In this document: positions 1 to 8,322 of the stretch, one piece after another | Numbering within the stretch: position 1 is the first letter of the stretch | Layout of the letters: every line of letters begins with the position of its first letter | Source: Candidatus Methanomethylophilaceae archaeon | GTDB lineage: Archaea > Thermoplasmatota > Thermoplasmata > Methanomassiliicoccales > Methanomethylophilaceae | Direction of reading: 5' to 3' | Assembly: GCA_944320485.1 (NCBI GenBank) | Contig: CALUHQ010000069.1 | Span: 1 to 64,000, forward strand | Length of the DNA stretch: 64,000 nt | The notes under the pieces: generated by a model | Databases searched by the model: none | Told to the model about the DNA's origin: nothing | What the model saw: only the letters and a program-made list of their open reading frames with translations | Translations under genes and position numbers: made by a program

Positions 1-532
1 AACGGGTCTTCCTGGCGAGGTCACCGATGCCGCCCAGGACCATCCGGACCGCACCCGCCATGCCGACCCAGAGCCCGTACGAGGCGCTGACCGTGACTGC
101 GGCCACTTCCTCTATTCCTTCGTTGTAGGAGAGGTCGGAGTTGTACATGACCATCAGGACGATGGAGACGATGGCGAGGATCAGCGCGATGAATCCGAAC
201 AGCTTGCTGATGGCCCCGCTCTTGCTGGCCACGGGGAGGACCGTGGCGATCAGGCCGACGATACCGCAGACCAGCGCCACCAGGGGCACGTATGTGTAGT
301 CGGTCAGGTCGAGGTCGGACAGGTTTATGCTGAAATGCTGTCCGAGGAAGTCGGTCTCATAGATTGCGGCGTCAGAATACAGCCCCCATCCGGAGAATCC
401 GTACACGCCCTTCTCCCCCAGGATGGTCATCTCTATCGATCCCCACTCCAGGAAGACGCATACTATCATCAGGATGGCACCGAGGATCCCAAGGATCCCC
501 ACGAAGTTGACTTTAGTGTCACTCAAGTGCAT
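1..532 (-). CDS. Multi-spanning membrane protein, 3' end outside window
   Basis: The minus-strand frame is open from an ATG at 532 to the window edge, so the C-terminus is missing. The product begins MHLSDTKVNFVGILGILGA and has about four hydrophobic helices: one at the N-terminus, two in the middle and one near the end. It aligns along its length with the next gene (781-1287). Shared features are the MH start, a Trp-rich segment after helix 1, the V-P-L-V-x-L-V-C-G-I segment and the Y-G-x-W-V-G C-terminal helix. The two are a tandem paralogous pair. A TATA-like element at 561-568 lies about 30 bases upstream, so the transcript is probably nearly leaderless. I do not recognise the family and assign no function. 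Confidence 0.75.
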   Translation of the reverse strand, partial: MHLSDTKVNFVGILGILGAILMIVCVFLEWGSIEMTILGEKGVYGFSGWGLYSDAAIYETDFLGQHFSINLSDLDLTDYTYVPLVALVCGIVGLIATVLPVASKSGAISKLFGFIALILAIVSIVLMVMYNSDLSYNEGIEEVAAVTVSASYGLWVGMAGAVRMVLGGIGDLARKTR

Positions 533-554
533 CACCGGGATGAAAACAGAACCG

Positions 555-572
555 CCCGTTTATATCGGTTGC
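555..572 (-). promoter_or_regulatory. TATA promoter, copy A of a duplicated element
   Basis: On the minus strand this reads GCAACCGATATAAACGGG, with an archaeal TATA box about 30 bases before the ATG at 532. The same element recurs at 688-705 with 16 of 18 bases identical. The copy nearest the gene is the likelier working promoter. Confidence 0.55.
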
Positions 573-640
573 ACGGGACGCATCGTGACCAGACGAAAGG
601 ACGGTCTGGAAGGACCAGATCAGAGGCCCGTCACATCACT

Positions 641-660
641 TTATGCTCACTTGAGCATAA
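641..660. promoter_or_regulatory. 20-bp palindrome, probable operator
   Basis: TTATGCTCACTTGAGCATAA has perfect 9-base arms around a 2-base centre. It lies between the two TATA-like copies (555-572 and 688-705) upstream of the first membrane-protein gene. This looks like a dimeric regulator site; the regulator is unknown. Its half-site TGAGCA also occurs in the TetR operators near 4.1 kb, but there the half-sites are in the opposite order. Confidence 0.5.
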
Positions 661-687
661 TCAAAACAGGCTCCCGAAGTGCAGGGG

Positions 688-705
688 CCCGTATAAATCG
701 GTTGC
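688..705 (-). promoter_or_regulatory. TATA-like element, copy B of the duplicated promoter
   Basis: On the minus strand this reads GCAACCGATTTATACGGG and matches the element at 555-572 at 16 of 18 positions. Both copies also have AAAACAG a few bases away on the plus strand, so a longer stretch was duplicated. If active, it would place the palindrome at 641-660 just downstream of the transcription start. Confidence 0.4.
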
Positions 706-780
706 GTAGGGAAGGGTCCGGATGCCCGCCGATGCGGACATCCGGGGACGGTCTCAGAACGTCTGCATGTAGTCGTACGG

Positions 781-1287
781 CTACTTCAGGAGTCCGCCGA
801 TGCCGCCGACGATGACCATGACGGCACCGATGACGCCCACCCAGACTCCGTACGACGCCTCGTAGTTCAGGATACTGGTCGGGATGACCTCCCCGTTGTG
901 GCTTGATATGTCACCGGAGTAGAGTACAGCCAGCGCGATGCTGGCCACGGCCAGGACGATCGTCACAACAACGGCGACCTTGTTCGCCGTCGCGGTGCTG
1001 CTGAACAGCTGGAGGACCACGGAGACGATCCCCAGTATGCCGCAGACCAGGACCACGAGCGGTGCGTAGTCGTACTCCGTGGCTCCGACGACTGGTATGC
1101 CGTACTGCGCCGAGATGTTCTCGGCATCGATGCTGCCTGCATGGAGGTCCCAACCGGTGACGTCGAAGGACATTCCGATGACGGGCAGGTTCACGGTGGC
1201 CCAGTTCAGGAGCACCGAGAATATCATCACGAAGGCCCCCAGGACACCCAGGATCCCGATTATGTTCTTCGGATCGTTAATGTGCAT
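781..1287 (-). CDS. Multi-spanning membrane protein, paralogue of the 1-532 gene, ends in TAG
   Basis: The product is 168 residues from the ATG at 1287 (MHINDPKNIIGILG). It has four hydrophobic helices: near residues 10-30, a middle pair, and a C-terminal helix rich in Val/Ile. It is a tandem paralogue of the gene at 1-532. A TATA-like stretch at about 1316-1325 and AGGGG before the ATG support the start. The stop at 781-783 is TAG, the only gene-terminal TAG found here. If TAG is decoded, the protein gains pyrrolysine plus PYDYMQTF and ends at a TGA at 754-756. Family and function are not recognised. Confidence 0.75.
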   Translation of the reverse strand: MHINDPKNIIGILGVLGAFVMIFSVLLNWATVNLPVIGMSFDVTGWDLHAGSIDAENISAQYGIPVVGATEYDYAPLVVLVCGILGIVSVVLQLFSSTATANKVAVVVTIVLAVASIALAVLYSGDISSHNGEVIPTSILNYEASYGVWVGVIGAVMVIVGGIGGLLK

Positions 1288-1343
1288 CAACCCCTTGGCC
1301 AGGCAACGCACTCGAAGGATTTAAGGTCAGGCTCCGAGGTCCG

Positions 1344-3287
1344 TCATTCCTGTTCGGAGGTCTCCTCATCGGGCTTCGGCCAGACCTCGCGGACGACCTC
1401 GAAGTCGCCCGGCGGCAGGATCCTGGAGACCTCCTCCTCGGGGACGTCGAACCTCTTGGCGATCTCGCTGGACTGGCGTCCCGTCTTCTTTCCGGGACGT
1501 ATGACGAGGTACCTCTCCGAGGCCGCGAAGCACTCCACCGGTCCGCACATGACCTTCCTCGCGTTCTGGTAGTAGATCTCCCCGACTGCCAGCTCCAGAG
1601 GCAGGTGGTGCTCGTAGTTCCTCTTGCCGCGGATGATGAACGCGCCCCTCGGGACGAACTCCCCCGGGTTGGGGGTCTTGCTGACCTGGTCCGGGTACAC
1701 CCAGAACGCGGTGCCCTCGGCCAGCGCGGCTATCCAGGACTTGGACTGTGCCAGGGCGAACTGGCAGCATTCCCTGAGCTCCTGGTCGGACGCCTTGGCC
1801 CCGTCCTTGACGATGACCGACGGGGCCCCGTGGACGTCGGCGTGAGCGTAGAGGTCCCCGTCCTTCAGATGCTTCTTCACCACGTTGTCGTTGGTGTGCG
1901 CGTCCCTGCCGGCGATGACCAGCCTGTTGCCGGAGGTGATGAACCACTTGTACCTCTCGAACCAGAACTGCTTGGTGGGCTGCGCCTTTCCGGCAGCCTC
2001 CATCCTGGCGCGGTCTATCCCCTTCTGGATCTTGGACATCTCGGCGCGGCTCTCCTCGAGCGCCTCTTCGGCGCGCTTGGCCTTCTCGCCGACCTCCTTC
2101 CCCCTCTGGTACAGGTCGGAGGCGTTGGCGTCCAGCCCCTTGGTGTAGTCCAGGGTGACCGTCTCCCCGGCGAACACGCCGGTGACCGTCGATTTGGATG
2201 GGTCTATGCCGGTGACGTACGGGATCTTGGACGCGCCCTCCCTCAGCTTCTCCCAGGGGATCTTCGCCGACTGCTCCAGCAGGACGGCCAGGAGCTCGCT
2301 GACCTTGGCGTAGTCCGTGTACAGGGCCTCGGCCCTCCTGCGGTAGACCTCGCACTGCTCCCTGTACTCCTCCAGGGTCTCCTCCTGCTTGGATATCCTC
2401 TTCTGGAGCTTCTCGATGCGCGGATCCACGAAGGCCTCCTCCTCGGCCTCGCCGACCTGGACCATGTAGGCGTCGATGGCCTGGGACATGGTGTCGAACC
2501 TCCTCTTCTCCAGGTCGGAGTGGGAGACCATGTCGACGGGGGCGAAGTCCTGGATCTCCCCGTCCTTGAGGAACGCGGTGGGCTCGGGGGACGTCATCAC
2601 CATCTCGACGATGCCGCGCATGGTGTCGTACATCCTGTCCACCACGTCGTCCCCGACCTGGGATGCGGGAGTGGACTTGTCGATGCCGACGCGGTCGCAG
2701 ATCTCCTCGGCGTACTGTCCTCCGAGGTTGACGGAGGTCGCCAGGGTCCTGACCGCGTCGGAGTCGGAGGACCTGAACGATGACACGAAGTCCTCCCTGG
2801 AGGACTCGGTGGGGTCGAAGCGGGACTTGGGCATTAGGTACGGCTCGCCGGGGCGGGTCTTCCTGTCCCTCCACGTCTTCTGTATGAGGCAGTTGAGGAT
2901 TGTGCCGTCCTTGACGAGCAGCACGTTCCCTCCGCCGAACATCTCGAAGATAAGCTGGTAGTCGCCGTCCGCCTTCGACAGGCTCATCTCGACGACGCGG
3001 TCGAACCCGACCTGCCTCACACCGTTCACGCGGGCGTTGTCGATGTACTTCCTGAGGAACGATGCGAAAGACGTCGGGAGGGTCGGCGTCTCGGGCTTCA
3101 CCGACGGGCAGTACAGCCATTTCTTGTCCCTGAAGAAGAGCTCCCTCTTGCCCTCGCCCTGGACGTTGATCCTGAAGAGGACGTTGCCTGCGCCCCAATG
3201 GTAGATCTTGTCCATGTGGGCGCCCTCGAGGCCGGACAGCTCCGTCACGATGGAGCGCACATCGAAGGAACTCATCTCTTTCTTCAT
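1344..3287 (-). CDS. NFACT / Rqc2-type ribosome quality control protein
   Basis: This 647-residue protein has NFACT family architecture. The N-terminal NFACT-N region (about 1-200, starting MKKEMSSFDV) is followed by a helical/coiled-coil middle rich in Glu and Lys (about 290-330 and 395-445). NFACT-R lies at about 450-560, with the characteristic W-F-I-T-S-G-N-R and H-A-D-V-H-G-A-P-S segments. The Asp-Arg pair of Rqc2/RqcH proteins is visible at residues 96-97. Known homologues bind 60S/50S subunits carrying stalled peptidyl-tRNA and recruit tRNA to extend the nascent chain. The length is typical and nothing looks broken. The gene stands alone, back to back with unrelated genes. The ATG at 3275 is an alternative start. 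Confidence 0.9.
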   Translation of the reverse strand: MKKEMSSFDVRSIVTELSGLEGAHMDKIYHWGAGNVLFRINVQGEGKRELFFRDKKWLYCPSVKPETPTLPTSFASFLRKYIDNARVNGVRQVGFDRVVEMSLSKADGDYQLIFEMFGGGNVLLVKDGTILNCLIQKTWRDRKTRPGEPYLMPKSRFDPTESSREDFVSSFRSSDSDAVRTLATSVNLGGQYAEEICDRVGIDKSTPASQVGDDVVDRMYDTMRGIVEMVMTSPEPTAFLKDGEIQDFAPVDMVSHSDLEKRRFDTMSQAIDAYMVQVGEAEEEAFVDPRIEKLQKRISKQEETLEEYREQCEVYRRRAEALYTDYAKVSELLAVLLEQSAKIPWEKLREGASKIPYVTGIDPSKSTVTGVFAGETVTLDYTKGLDANASDLYQRGKEVGEKAKRAEEALEESRAEMSKIQKGIDRARMEAAGKAQPTKQFWFERYKWFITSGNRLVIAGRDAHTNDNVVKKHLKDGDLYAHADVHGAPSVIVKDGAKASDQELRECCQFALAQSKSWIAALAEGTAFWVYPDQVSKTPNPGEFVPRGAFIIRGKRNYEHHLPLELAVGEIYYQNARKVMCGPVECFAASERYLVIRPGKKTGRQSSEIAKRFDVPEEEVSRILPPGDFEVVREVWPKPDEETSEQE

Positions 3288-3324
3288 GGCCGTCCCTATT
3301 GCGGGAGCTCCGAGATAAAATTAA

Positions 3325-3996
3325 TCACACCTGTATGCCGCATATCACGATGCGGTGGGTCTCGAACGCATCCACCAGGCGGTCGATGTAGCCGTCCAGG
3401 TCGTCCATGGAGACGTCGAAGGTCTTCAGCTGTATGGAGCAGATGACCCTCATCACGCTCTTCTCGTCCATCGCACCCTGATCCTCCGACATGCGGCGCA
3501 GCACGGCGCCTATCGCACCGCTGTAGGCAATCATGCCGATGACGAACGACGGGTCATCCATGGTGTCCCTGTCCTCCGGATGGAGCGACCCGAGCCTCTC
3601 CATGTAGAACGCGGAGATCCTCCTCTGTATGTCCCACCTCTCGGTGGCGACGGACAGGAGCTCGGCGATGCGGGGGGACCTGCTTGACGCGAATATCTCT
3701 ATGCACGGCAGGTAGCACACCCTCTCGGGTATCCCGACGTTCGGGCCGATCAGGTCGTCCATCATGTCCATGGCCTCGGACAGCGCCTTTATCGCTATGT
3801 CGGCGAAGATCTCGTCCTTGCTCCCGTAGATGTTGTACAGACTGCCGTTGAGGATGCCGACCTTCTGGAGGATCTGGCGGGTGGTGGTCTTGTCGTAGCC
3901 CTGCTCGATGAAAAGCTCCAGGGACGCATCCAGTATGGACTGCCTCATCTCCTCTGTGCGCTCCGCACGGCTCTTGGACCTCTTCTTCGCAGCCAT
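3325..3996 (-). CDS. TetR/AcrR-family transcriptional regulator
   Basis: A 223-residue regulator. The N-terminal TetR DNA-binding domain (about residues 10-60) has the typical R-Q-S-I-L-D-A-S-L-E-L-F-I-E-Q-G-Y pattern, then T-T-T-R-Q-I-L-Q-K-V-G and S-L-Y-N-I-Y-G-S-K. The all-helical C-terminal domain is presumably ligand-binding. The start at 3996 was chosen because GAAGGATGG precedes it and because upstream residues are not TetR-like. It is divergent from the MMPL transporter at 4124. A 12-bp palindrome sits at each gene's expected transcription start, so it very likely represses itself and the transporter. Confidence 0.9.
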   Translation of the reverse strand: MAAKKRSKSRAERTEEMRQSILDASLELFIEQGYDKTTTRQILQKVGILNGSLYNIYGSKDEIFADIAIKALSEAMDMMDDLIGPNVGIPERVCYLPCIEIFASSRSPRIAELLSVATERWDIQRRISAFYMERLGSLHPEDRDTMDDPSFVIGMIAYSGAIGAVLRRMSEDQGAMDEKSVMRVICSIQLKTFDVSMDDLDGYIDRLVDAFETHRIVICGIQV

Positions 3997-4065
3997 GTTC
4001 CATCCTTCCATGAGTCGGGCCGATGTTAAACCCTTCCCCCGCACGGGGTTGCTTCGTATCAAATG

Positions 4066-4114
4066 TTGAGCATGTTCAAAAACAATAAATACGAGATTAT
4101 TTTGAGCATGCTCA
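4066..4114. promoter_or_regulatory. Divergent promoter with two TetR operators
   Basis: TTGAGCATGTTCAA (4066-4079) and TGAGCATGCTCA (4103-4114) share the consensus TGAGCATGYTCA. They flank an AT-rich core AACAATAAATACG (4081-4093) that supplies a TATA box in both directions. The left operator lies at the expected start of the tetR transcript and the right one at the expected start of the MMPL transcript. This allows coordinate steric repression. Confidence 0.75.
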
Positions 4115-4123
4115 GGTGAAACG

Positions 4124-6601
4124 ATGTTCGAGTCTTATTCGAAACACGTGCTGAAACACCCGAAGGCCATAATCGCGGTCTGGATCGTCGCCCTGCTGGT
4201 GGCGCTGCCCTTCGCGGCGCAGGTGGGCGGTGTCCTCAACTACGACATGACCTCCATGGGCGGTTTCGACTCCGAGTCCACGGAAGGACAGGGGATCGTG
4301 GACGAGTACTTCGAAGGGTCCGTATCGACCGGGACGATACTCGCGATACCCTACGCCGATGACGGGGGGCTCTCCGCCATCGAATCCGGATTGGTCGACT
4401 CCGGGGCGCTGTCCGCGTCCCTGGCATCAAGGTACGGGGACGACGTGACGTGCAACGTCATGGGAGCCTACGGAAGGACGGGCTCCGATTCCGGGGTGTT
4501 CATCATAACGTTCTCGTTCGCGGAGGGGCTCTCCGCGATAGACGAGGTGGGAGGCATCAGGGCCGCCGTGTCCGAAGCCAAGGCGGCGGCAGGCATGTCG
4601 GACCTCACGACGTACGTGACCGGTTCGGCGCCGATAGCCAGCGACACGATGTCCGGTGCGGATGCCGACATGGCCAAGGTCGATCCGCTGTCGATACTGC
4701 TGATCGTCCTGCTGCTGGGCGTGTTCTTCTGGACCCTGGTGACGGCGGCAGTCCCGCCGATGGTGGTGGGGACTGCCTACGGCGTGGTCCTGGCGCTGAT
4801 CTTCGCGCTCGGGTCGCTGATGGACATCTTCTACATCACGAGGATGATCGTGCTGGTCTCCATGCTCGGAGCCGGTGTCGACTACTCCATCTTCATAATA
4901 TCCAGGTACAGGGAGGAGCGCAAGAACGGTCTCGAGAAGGATGCCGCCATAACGGAGGCGGTGAAGTGGGCGGGAGAATCCGTCTTCACATCGGGGATGG
5001 CGGTGATCATCGGGTTCGCGGTGATGGCCCTGTGCACGTTCTCGCTGGTCTCCACCATGGCGGTGTGCCTCGCCGTGGGCATCGTGTTGGCCATGCTCGC
5101 CGCGCTGACATTGATCCCGGCGGTCATAGCGATCGTCGGGGACAGGGTGTTCTGGCCCCGCAGCATCGACGACTACAGGCACGGCAGCGAGATGCGCGGC
5201 GGTGTGTACGGAAGGATGGTGGACATGGGCAGGAGGTACTTCTCGCATGCCGGCAGGTTCTCCATCAAGCATGCCAAGGCGATCGTCGTCGTGGCGGTAG
5301 TGCTGACGGTGCCGCTGGCATACACCGCGTTCACGTCAGACGATTCCTTCGACATGATCAGCGTCATGCCCGATTCCGAGGCCAAGGACGGCGTGGACGC
5401 CATCACGGAGTACACGGACGGCGGCATCATAATGCCCACATACGCCCTGATCGGGCTGGATTCGCCCATCGCCTCGGTCTCCCAGCCAGCGGCGGGGGTA
5501 GGCATACTGACATGGTCGTCCGATGCCCGGACGTATCTGACCGGTCTCAACGGGGTTTCGTCATCCATAATCAAGGCGGACGGGAACGTCAGCTACGTCC
5601 TGGGTCCCACGTCTTGGGCGGCGGTGTACGCAGCAGGTCACGACGCACTGGTGGCATCCGGCGTCCCAGAACCGGCGGTCACGGCCGAGATGGTCAACCG
5701 TGCGGTGATGGGACAGCTCCCGGACGCCGTGTCGATGGGCCTCGAGAGGTTCTTCGACTCGTACGGCTGGTCGCTGACCCCCGATGCACAGATCCCTCTG
5801 GGACCAGGGACCTCCGTCCCGGTGGCTTCCCTCATAGACTACAACGTGAACGTCTCCACGGGGCTCGTGTCCACCGACGGGAGGTACGTCCAGCTCATGG
5901 TTGTGGTCAAGGACGAGCCCATGTCCCAGACATCCATGGACTCCGTCGTCACGATGAGGGATGTCCTGGCATCGGAAGCCGCGGTGAACCCGTGGATCGC
6001 GGGGACATGGGTGGTCGGCACGCCGGCGGTCCTGAGCGACATCTCCGACCTGGTCAACGACGAGTTCCGCTGGATAGAACTGGGGGTCACCGTCCTGATC
6101 TACGTGCTGCTCCTGCTGGTGCTAGGCGTCTACCTGACACCGATCCGTTCCCTCGCCACGATCCTCATGAGCGTGGTCTGGACCCTGGGGGTGCTGCAGC
6201 TGGTGTTCGCACAGGCGCTCGGCATGGAGATCATCTGGATAGTACCCATCGTGCTGTTCGTGATCTGCCTCGGGCTCGGCATGGACTACGACATCCTGGT
6301 GACCACCCGCATCAGGGAGGGCAAGCTCAAGGGCCTCTCCAACGACGAGGCCATAGAGGAGGCGCTCGCCAAGTCCGGATCCATCATCACGCTGTGCGGG
6401 CTCATCATGGGAGGCACATTCCTGACACTCCTGGTGTCCGGATCGGCCATGCTCCAGGAGATAGGGTTCGCCCTGGGCTTCGCGATCCTGGTGGATTCGC
6501 TGCTGGTGGTCCCCTATGTGGTCCCGGCGCTCATGCATCTCATGGGCGACTGGAGCTGGAAGGGCCCCAGGTTCCTCGCGTCCCGCAGGGGAGGCGACTG
6601 A
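4124..6601 (+). CDS. MMPL/RND-family membrane transporter
   Basis: This 825-residue protein has the duplicated RND layout. Each half has one helix (about 17-35 and 385-400), a large external loop, then a bundle of five helices. The MMPL-type motif in the middle of each bundle is clear: G-A-G-V-D-Y-S-I-F at about 248 and G-L-G-M-D-Y-D-I-L at about 720. Family members export lipids, drugs or other hydrophobic compounds using the proton gradient; the substrate here is unknown. GGTGA precedes the ATG. Linkage to a divergent TetR and paired operators suggests induction by its substrate, as in efflux systems. Confidence 0.9.
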   Translation: MFESYSKHVLKHPKAIIAVWIVALLVALPFAAQVGGVLNYDMTSMGGFDSESTEGQGIVDEYFEGSVSTGTILAIPYADDGGLSAIESGLVDSGALSASLASRYGDDVTCNVMGAYGRTGSDSGVFIITFSFAEGLSAIDEVGGIRAAVSEAKAAAGMSDLTTYVTGSAPIASDTMSGADADMAKVDPLSILLIVLLLGVFFWTLVTAAVPPMVVGTAYGVVLALIFALGSLMDIFYITRMIVLVSMLGAGVDYSIFIISRYREERKNGLEKDAAITEAVKWAGESVFTSGMAVIIGFAVMALCTFSLVSTMAVCLAVGIVLAMLAALTLIPAVIAIVGDRVFWPRSIDDYRHGSEMRGGVYGRMVDMGRRYFSHAGRFSIKHAKAIVVVAVVLTVPLAYTAFTSDDSFDMISVMPDSEAKDGVDAITEYTDGGIIMPTYALIGLDSPIASVSQPAAGVGILTWSSDARTYLTGLNGVSSSIIKADGNVSYVLGPTSWAAVYAAGHDALVASGVPEPAVTAEMVNRAVMGQLPDAVSMGLERFFDSYGWSLTPDAQIPLGPGTSVPVASLIDYNVNVSTGLVSTDGRYVQLMVVVKDEPMSQTSMDSVVTMRDVLASEAAVNPWIAGTWVVGTPAVLSDISDLVNDEFRWIELGVTVLIYVLLLLVLGVYLTPIRSLATILMSVVWTLGVLQLVFAQALGMEIIWIVPIVLFVICLGLGMDYDILVTTRIREGKLKGLSNDEAIEEALAKSGSIITLCGLIMGGTFLTLLVSGSAMLQEIGFALGFAILVDSLLVVPYVVPALMHLMGDWSWKGPRFLASRRGGD

Positions 6602-6610
6602 AAACCATTC

Positions 6611-6630
6611 CCGCCCCTGCGAGGGGGCGG
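6611..6630. terminator. GC-rich hairpin between convergent genes
   Basis: CCGCCCC / GGGGCGG with a 6-base loop, lying between the MMPL stop and the convergent SNF transporter stop. No long T tract follows, so its role as a terminator or RNA-end stabiliser is inferred. Confidence 0.45.
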
Positions 6631-6631
6631 T

Positions 6632-7978
6632 TCATCCGATCCCGCCAAGCAGCGCACCCGCCACGAGCGCTATGAGTGTGAGCGCGCAGTACGCGTATTT
6701 TCCGACGGGGAAGAACCATCTCCCGAGGGGCCTGTCAGCTCCTTCGTTGACGTTCCTCATCGTGAACTCGCGTCCAGCGACCCAGAACAGCATCACCGCG
6801 GCCAGGAGGGCTCCGAGCGGGCAGATGTAAATCGACACGCCGTCCATCCACGGGGACACGATGGACTGTATGCACAGTGCGACGGCACCCCCGAGGGCGA
6901 CCATGGACAGGGTCGCCAGCAGGCGGCTCGCCCCGAGCTTCTCCTGGATGAACGCCACGGGGGTCTCGTACAGGTTCAGGATGGAGGCCAGTCCCGCGAA
7001 GAACACGCAGACGAAGAACACGATGCCCACGATCATCCCGCCCTCCATGCCGTTGAACACGTTCACGAGGTACACGAACATGAGTCCGGGGCCGCCCTGC
7101 GTCGGGTCGGCACCGCCGGCAGTCATGGCGGGGATGATGATGGCCGCGGCGAGGAGGGCGGAGACGGTGTCGAACAGTCCGACGTAGAACGCGCTGCTGG
7201 GGATGGAGTCCTTCCTTCCGAAGTACGATCCGTAGACGACGCTCCCGTTGCCGGCGACGGACAGCGAGAAGAACGCCTGTCCGAAGGCGAATATCCACAC
7301 CAGCGGTTCGGCCAGGAGGCCGAAGTCGACTGTCAGGATGTAGCTGTACCCGGCCGATGCACCGGGGAGGGTCCCCACGTAGACGGCCAGGGCTATCAGG
7401 AGTATGAACAGGACGGGCATCAGGAACTTGTTGGCCTTCTCGATCCCACCGGAGACTCCGCGGGACATGATCAGAAGGGTGATGACAGCGGCGATGACCA
7501 CCCAGATATTGGCTCCCCACGCGCTCGATGTGGCATCGAACATGCCGGAGATCGCCCCCATGTCCTGCCCCATGTCGGACAGGTCCCCCGTGAATGCCAT
7601 GACCATGTACTTGGTGATCCACGCCATCACGCAGGTGTATCCGATCGCAAGGGCCAGGGACCCGACGACCGGGATGAGCCCGATGCGCTCTCCCAGCTTC
7701 CTGTTTCCCCAGCGGAGCTCGGTGCACATCCCGAACGCACCTGACGGTCCGGCCCTCGCGGCACGTCCCAGTGCGAACTCGGCTATGACGCCTGTCGCAG
7801 TGATCAGGACCACGAATATCAGGTACGGGATGATGAAGGTCAGGCCGCCCCAGAGCGACACCATGGCGGGGAACCTCCAGATGTTCCCCATGCCAACGGC
7901 GGAGCCGATGGATGCGAGGATGAAGCCGCGCTTGCTCCGGAACTGGTCACGTTGCGTTTCCGTGGTCTCATCGGTCAT
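6632..7978 (-). CDS. Sodium:neurotransmitter symporter family (SNF/NSS) transporter
   Basis: A 448-residue protein with about 11-12 hydrophobic helices. The N-terminal signature S-K-R-G-F-I-L-A-S-I-G-S-A-V-G-M-G-N-I-W-R-F-P is that of prokaryotic LeuT-like NSS transporters. The unwound helix-1 segment and the later G-N-G-S and N-x-Y-E-T-P motifs are present. Known homologues couple uptake of amino acids (often Trp, Tyr, Leu or Ala) to Na+. The ATG at 7978 has GAGGGC upstream, and a TATA-like stretch lies near 8042-8052. That stretch is shared back to back with the tRNA-Thr promoter. Confidence 0.9.
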   Translation of the reverse strand: MTDETTETQRDQFRSKRGFILASIGSAVGMGNIWRFPAMVSLWGGLTFIIPYLIFVVLITATGVIAEFALGRAARAGPSGAFGMCTELRWGNRKLGERIGLIPVVGSLALAIGYTCVMAWITKYMVMAFTGDLSDMGQDMGAISGMFDATSSAWGANIWVVIAAVITLLIMSRGVSGGIEKANKFLMPVLFILLIALAVYVGTLPGASAGYSYILTVDFGLLAEPLVWIFAFGQAFFSLSVAGNGSVVYGSYFGRKDSIPSSAFYVGLFDTVSALLAAAIIIPAMTAGGADPTQGGPGLMFVYLVNVFNGMEGGMIVGIVFFVCVFFAGLASILNLYETPVAFIQEKLGASRLLATLSMVALGGAVALCIQSIVSPWMDGVSIYICPLGALLAAVMLFWVAGREFTMRNVNEGADRPLGRWFFPVGKYAYCALTLIALVAGALLGGIG

Positions 7979-8081
7979 TATCGGCCCTCTTTCGTCGCTA
8001 TATCTTGCAGATATTTGTTCCTGGCAGGTCATCAGACAGTAAGGTTTATGAATGAGGTGCCAATACGCTTGCTTACACACT

Positions 8082-8156
8082 GCCGCCGTGGCTAAGGGGT
8101 ATAGCGACGCCTTGGTAAGGCGTAGGTCGTGGGTTCGATTCCCATCGGCGGCTCCA
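8082..8156 (+). tRNA. tRNA-Thr (anticodon GGT)
   Basis: A full cloverleaf can be drawn. The acceptor stem is GCCGCCG / CGGCGGC, the anticodon stem ACGCC / GGCGT closes the loop TTGGTAA, and the T arm is GTGGG-TTCGATT-CCCAT. Loop position 34-36 is GGT, which reads Thr ACC/ACT codons. The discriminator is T and CCA is encoded. There is no intron. A TATA-like GGTTTATGAA lies at about 8043-8052. Confidence 0.95.
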
Positions 8157-8184
8157 TCTCACTTCTCAATCAGCCCTATTGAAT

Positions 8185-8300
8185 TGGTCGTCATGTCTTG
8201 TTTGCTCTGACGACCACTTATGCATCGGCATAAGTGCAGCATATGCTCTGCTTAAGCACGGCCTAAGCACATATGCATCAGCATAAGCACGGCATATGTC
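8185..8300. repeat. Cluster of inverted repeats and degenerate direct repeats upstream of the AlbA_2 gene
   Basis: Three layers are visible. First, a 9-base inverted repeat TGGTCGTCA / TGACGACCA (8185-8193, 8208-8216). Second, a perfect 9-base inverted repeat CACTTATGC-ATCG-GCATAAGTG (8215-8236). Third, four degenerate direct repeats built on GCnTAAGCAC followed by GGCATATG-like sequence (about 8228, 8250, 8261 and 8281), including the palindrome TGCTTAAGCA (8249-8258). The cluster ends about 20 bases before the next start codon and resembles a multi-site operator or iteron set. The first hairpin could also end the tRNA transcript. Confidence 0.7.
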
Positions 8301-8322
8301 ATGCTCAAGCCGGAGTGTTCCC

